9,149 bases of DNA from an uncultured Eubacteriales bacterium (lineage in GTDB: Bacteria > Bacillota > Clostridia > Oscillospirales > Oscillospiraceae): positions 1-9,149 of the forward strand of contig URPI01000089.1 in the NCBI GenBank assembly GCA_900549705.1. Reading direction: 5' to 3'. Under the pieces are notes generated by a model that saw nothing but the letters and a program-made list of their open reading frames with translations, was not told the DNA's origin and searched no databases. The stretch's first letter is position 1, and every line of letters starts with the position of its first letter. Made by a program: the position numbers and the translations under genes. This document shows positions 6,239-9,149 of this stretch, piece by piece.

Positions 6239-6260
6239 ACTTGACCGCAGCCTGCGGATT
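6232..6260. promoter_or_regulatory. Inverted repeat over the TerB/ATPase promoter, candidate operator
   Basis: AATCCGCA (6232-6239) and TGCGGATT (6253-6260) are perfect 8-bp inverted arms separated by 13 bp, so the half-sites are 21 bp apart, two helical turns, and bracket the -35 box. A second palindrome, CCGCAG-C-CTGCGG (6245-6257), is nested inside. This arrangement suits a dimeric repressor binding one face of the DNA. No regulator gene is in the window, so the protein is unknown. Confidence 0.5.
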
Positions 6261-6269
6261 TAGTATGAT
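6241..6269 (+). promoter_or_regulatory. Promoter of the TerB-domain / BrxD-like ATPase operon
   Basis: TTGACC (6241-6246), a 17-bp spacer and TATGAT (6264-6269) give a good sigma-A promoter with a predicted start near 6276. The leader is only about 25 nt and contains the GGGAGG ribosome binding site. The -35 lies within the inverted repeat at 6232-6260. Confidence 0.72.
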
Positions 6270-6301
6270 AAGAGAAAAAATGCACCTGGGAGGCGGGAAG
6301 A

Positions 6302-7762
6302 ATGAACAAAAATTATCTTCGGATATATTTGGGGGACCTGATTGAGCCTGACCCGGACTATACGGACGAACCGATTCTTCCCCGGAAAAAGACCCCCGAA
6401 GAAAAGCTTCCCGCACCCCTGCAAGCGGCACGTTCCTTGGAGAAGGGGGCTGCCCGTATGTACCAGAACCGGCGCAGCCTGTTTTTGAATCAGGCCAAGC
6501 TTCTGGAGTTTTATAAGGATGATTATGAGGGAGAGTATATTTCTCACTGCTACTACCCCACCTATGACCTGCTCAACAATCAGGAACTGCGCAGCTATTT
6601 TGCCTGGCGTACCAAGGTGCGAAACGGAGACATCCAGCCAAGCTGTTCCAGCTTTGCATATTTGTATCTGTATGAGCTGATTAACGGCATTGGCACCGGA
6701 ACACCGGTGGAAGGGCTGCACAAAATGGATGATTTCGCGGCGGCCTACAAGGAATATGAAAGCTCCCTGATGAACTACTATGCCAACTGGCGCAAGTCCT
6801 ACATTATCTATTATAACCTTTCGGATTCTTTCCTGGAGGGAGAGGAACGGGAAGGGGAGGAAGCGCACATGGCGGTGCTGGACAGCGCCCAGGAGCAAAC
6901 CGATGATGCCATTGCAGCCGCTGTGAAGCAGCTGGCTCCCGGCTGGCTGAACAGAAGCAAATTTTATAAAACCCATCAGACGGACATGGATAGGGTCATT
7001 GTCCAGGTTTTGCGCCGGATGCACCAGCACTACAGCGCCCGCAGCAAGCGCACGTTCAGTGAGCAGCTGTTCGGTTCCAGAGAGACACACTCCGTTGATT
7101 TGTTTTGCCACGCCGTGTTTTGTGACCCGCTTCGGCATGAAAACAGCAGGTATTACATCACCGATTCCCATTATTACGAGTGCCGAAACGGTTACTGGAC
7201 GGAAACCTCCTGCTTTATTGACAGCCATAAACGGCGGAAGCTGGAGAATTTGATGAAAACCATCGATGCCTCCCTGCGGGTGGCGCTGAACGACGGCAAG
7301 CCCATCAAGTCTCCATCACAGCTGAAATGGGTGACGAAGGTGATTGAGGAGGAAGTGGCGGCGCTGCTGGAAACCCAAAAGCAGCAGGAGGCGGCAGCCA
7401 AGCGGGTGCAGATTGACTATTCTGCCCTGACGCAAATTCGCCGGGAGGCTGCCATCACCCAGGAAAAGCTGGCAACCGAGGAGGAGATGGAGGAGGAAGC
7501 ACCCCCGGCGGTGCAGCCGCCCCCGCCCCAGCCCGAGGCGCTACCGGGTGACTGCCCCCTGGACAAGACCCAGTACCGCCTGATGCAGAACCTTTTGTAT
7601 GGCGGGGATATGGGCTGGGTGCAGCGGGAGGGAAAGATGGTGTCCGTTTTATTGGACAGTATCAATGAGATACTATATGAAACCTTCCAGGATGCCGTGA
7701 TTGAAGACCAGCAAGTGGTGGAAGACTATATTGATGAACTGAAAGAGATGGTTAAACCGTGA
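6302..7762 (+). CDS. TerB_N / TerB_C domain protein
   Basis: A 486-residue soluble protein without signal peptide or membrane segment. Residues about 50-245 match the TerB_N domain (PF13208-type), with the characteristic block LRSYFAWRTKVRNGD (96-110) followed by FAYLYLYELINGIG (118-131). A middle part with FCHAVFCD (268-275), YYECRNGYW (291-299) and LENLMKTIDASLR (314-326) is typical of the same family. The TerB_C region (about 365-486) has the block IDYSALTQIRREAAITQEKL and a C-terminal INEILYETFQDAVIE...VVEDY; it is interrupted by an acidic and Pro-rich linker (393-414). No enzymatic motif is seen. Such proteins are found beside P-loop ATPases and helicases in tellurium-resistance-related and defence-like clusters, where they are thought to be scaffolds or sensors; the exact role is unknown. 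GGGAGG (6288-6293) precedes the ATG by 8 nt. The stop overlaps the next start. Confidence 0.82.
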   Translation: MNKNYLRIYLGDLIEPDPDYTDEPILPRKKTPEEKLPAPLQAARSLEKGAARMYQNRRSLFLNQAKLLEFYKDDYEGEYISHCYYPTYDLLNNQELRSYFAWRTKVRNGDIQPSCSSFAYLYLYELINGIGTGTPVEGLHKMDDFAAAYKEYESSLMNYYANWRKSYIIYYNLSDSFLEGEEREGEEAHMAVLDSAQEQTDDAIAAAVKQLAPGWLNRSKFYKTHQTDMDRVIVQVLRRMHQHYSARSKRTFSEQLFGSRETHSVDLFCHAVFCDPLRHENSRYYITDSHYYECRNGYWTETSCFIDSHKRRKLENLMKTIDASLRVALNDGKPIKSPSQLKWVTKVIEEEVAALLETQKQQEAAAKRVQIDYSALTQIRREAAITQEKLATEEEMEEEAPPAVQPPPPQPEALPGDCPLDKTQYRLMQNLLYGGDMGWVQREGKMVSVLLDSINEILYETFQDAVIEDQQVVEDYIDELKEMVKP

Positions 7763-9072
7763 AGATACCAAAGCGAATTGCCCAGGCGCTGATGAACTCC
7801 CTCAAGGGCGGCGTGGTGCCCCGGGTGGGACTGAACTATGTGACCGTGGGGCGCACGGCGGAGATTGATGCCCTGCTGCGGGATGTGGAGATGATTGCCG
7901 AGGGCGGCGCTTCCTTCCGCTTTATCGTGGGCAAGTATGGCAGCGGCAAGAGCTTCCTGCTGCAAACCATCCGCAACTATGTGATGGCGAAAAATTTCGT
8001 GGTGGTGGATGCCGACCTCTCCCCGGAGCGGCGGCTTCAGGGCACCCGGGGGCAGGGACTTGCCACCTACAAGGAGCTTATCCGCAATATGTCCACCAAG
8101 ACAAAGCCGGAGGGCGGGGCGCTGAGTCTGATTCTCGACCGGTGGATCAGCAGCGTGCAGCAGCAGGTGCTCAGCGAAAGCGACCTGTCGCCCACCGACC
8201 CGGCGCTGCAAAAGTTGGTGGAAAAGCGGATTTCCGCCGTGATTGGCTCCCTCAACGAGATGGTGCATGGCTTCGACTTTGCCCGGCTGCTGACCCTTTA
8301 CTACCAGGCCTACTGCAATGACGATGACGAAACCAAGGCAAAAGTGCTCAAATGGTTCCGGGGCGAATACAGCACCAAGACGGAAGCCCGGGCAGAGCTG
8401 GGGGTGGGCATCATCATCACCGATGACGACTGGTACGAATACCTCAAGCTCTTTGCCGCCTTTCTCAAGCAGGCGGGCTATGCCGGAATGCTGGTGCTGA
8501 TTGACGAGCTGGTGAACATCTATAAAATTCCCAACGCCATCACCCGGCAATATAACTATGAAAAGATTCTCACCATGTACAACGATGCCATGCAGGGCAA
8601 GGCGCACCACATTGGCTTCCTACTGGGCGGCACGCCCCAGTGCATGGAGGACCCCCGGCGGGGCGTGTACAGCTATGAGGCACTGCGCTCCCGGTTGGCA
8701 GAGGGGCATTTTTCCGGGGAACACAAGGATTTGCTCTCCCCGGTGATTCGGCTGCTGCCGCTGACCAACGAGGAAATGCTGATTCTCATTGAGAAGCTGG
8801 CAGACATTCACGCCGGGCTGTATGAGTACCAGCAGATTGTCACCCAGCAGGACATGGTGGACTTCATCCAGGTGGAGTTTGGGCGCATTGGCGCAGACAG
8901 CCACATCACCCCCCGGGAAGTGATTCGGGATTTCATCGAGGTGCTGGACATTGTCTATCAGAATCCCCAGGTGAAGGTGCGGGAGCTGTTGGGCAGCGAC
9001 CAGTTCCATTATGCCCAGAATGCCGTCCTGGAAGAAACCGCCGGCGGCAGCTTTGCGGAGTTTGAAATTTAA
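7759..9072 (+). CDS. BrxC/BrxD-family (DUF2791) P-loop ATP-binding protein
   Basis: A 437-residue AAA-like ATPase of the DUF2791 / BREX ATP-binding family (PF10923 group; BrxD of type 2 BREX is the best-known member). Visible: the N-terminal family block IAQALMNSLKGGVVPRVGL (7-25), Walker A GKYGSGKS (58-65), DADLSPERRLQG near 94-105, Walker B MLVLIDEL with D249 and E250, a sensor-like GFLLGGTP followed by YEALRSRL, and the C-terminal PREVIRDFIEVLD. All ATP-hydrolysis residues appear intact. The GTG start shares GTGA with the upstream TGA stop (4-nt overlap), with only a weak GAAAGAGATGG site before it, so it is translationally coupled to the TerB-domain gene and the two proteins probably work together. 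No pglZ, brxC, methylase or other BREX gene is visible, so it should not be called a BREX locus from this window. DNA-linked defence or processing is inferred. Confidence 0.88.
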   Translation: MKIPKRIAQALMNSLKGGVVPRVGLNYVTVGRTAEIDALLRDVEMIAEGGASFRFIVGKYGSGKSFLLQTIRNYVMAKNFVVVDADLSPERRLQGTRGQGLATYKELIRNMSTKTKPEGGALSLILDRWISSVQQQVLSESDLSPTDPALQKLVEKRISAVIGSLNEMVHGFDFARLLTLYYQAYCNDDDETKAKVLKWFRGEYSTKTEARAELGVGIIITDDDWYEYLKLFAAFLKQAGYAGMLVLIDELVNIYKIPNAITRQYNYEKILTMYNDAMQGKAHHIGFLLGGTPQCMEDPRRGVYSYEALRSRLAEGHFSGEHKDLLSPVIRLLPLTNEEMLILIEKLADIHAGLYEYQQIVTQQDMVDFIQVEFGRIGADSHITPREVIRDFIEVLDIVYQNPQVKVRELLGSDQFHYAQNAVLEETAGGSFAEFEI

Positions 9073-9083
9073 CGAGGTATGAC

Positions 9084-9149
9084 TGCTTTGACCCCCACCC
9101 CCCGCCGTTCCCCGGTGCGAAGCACCCTTGGCTCCACCTCTGGGGGAGC
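9084..9149. repeat. Start of a hairpin-rich intergenic repeat, cut by the window edge
   Basis: Just after the ATPase stop lie a C-rich tract (9092-9103), a perfect short hairpin GGTGC-GAA-GCACC (9114-9126) and a second hairpin GCTCCACC/GGGGGAGC with one A-G mismatch near the edge. The wording CTTGGCTCC...GGGGAGC resembles the dispersed intergenic repeats I recall in Oscillospiraceae genomes. The rest, if present, lies outside, so the identity is tentative. The GGGGGAGC hairpin could also be a terminator whose T tract is missing from view. Confidence 0.4.

Noticed and set aside
7726..8610. A 294-codon minus-strand frame opposite the ATPase gene
   Set aside because: It overlaps the Walker A and Walker B coding region of a convincing plus-strand ATPase and shows no motif of its own.
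6302..9072. Calling the last two genes a BREX system
   Set aside because: Only a BrxC/BrxD-family ATPase is present. PglZ, BrxC-type large ATPase, methylase and BrxA/BrxB genes are absent from the window.
1..9149. CRISPR arrays, tRNA or rRNA genes, transposases and attachment sites
   Set aside because: No regularly spaced direct repeats, cloverleaf sequences, transposase motifs or flanking target duplications were seen on either strand.

Overview
The window reads as a chromosomal segment of a gut-type Clostridia bacterium, probably Oscillospiraceae or a relative. Reasons: GC-rich coding DNA, low-GC-type -35/-10 promoters with 17-bp spacers, AGGAGG-type ribosome binding sites, an extracytoplasmic flavinylated fumarate-reductase-like protein, and at the right edge the start of a hairpin repeat that resembles intergenic repeats of these genomes. 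The taxonomic placement is inference. All six protein genes lie on the plus strand and form four transcription units, each with a readable promoter. The long open frames on the other strand are shadows caused by strong third-position bias.

Layout. (1) 95-890: a near-consensus promoter, a 130-nt leader with a hairpin, and a small Mrr-type PD-(D/E)xK nuclease that carries a C-terminal membrane anchor. (2) 937-4097: promoter, cobalamin riboswitch, intrinsic terminator, then a three-gene ABC importer (binding protein, permease, ATPase; btuF-btuC-btuD). The 3' end of the riboswitch can pair with the 5' arm of the terminator, which suggests B12-dependent transcription attenuation. (3) 4153-6166: an extended -10 promoter, a short leader with a GAAA-tetraloop hairpin, and a 630-residue secreted flavoprotein with a covalent-FMN domain fused to a fumarate-reductase-like FAD domain in which all expected catalytic residues are present, closed by a strong terminator. 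(4) 6232-9072: a promoter framed by an 8-bp inverted repeat, then two overlapping genes: a TerB_N/TerB_C protein and a BrxC/BrxD-family (DUF2791) P-loop ATPase.

How they work together. Unit 2 is a self-contained B12 uptake module that should be off when B12 is plentiful. Unit 3 is a respiratory reductase acting outside the cytoplasm. It could supply succinate for B12-dependent propionate formation, but that link is speculative. Units 1 and 4 look like genome-defence or DNA-processing genes flanking the metabolic core. Unit 4 is the most promising for new biology: TerB_N/TerB_C proteins and BrxD-like ATPases recur together, often with a large helicase, and here they sit outside any visible BREX locus under what looks like a dedicated operator. 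If a third gene exists, it lies beyond the right edge.
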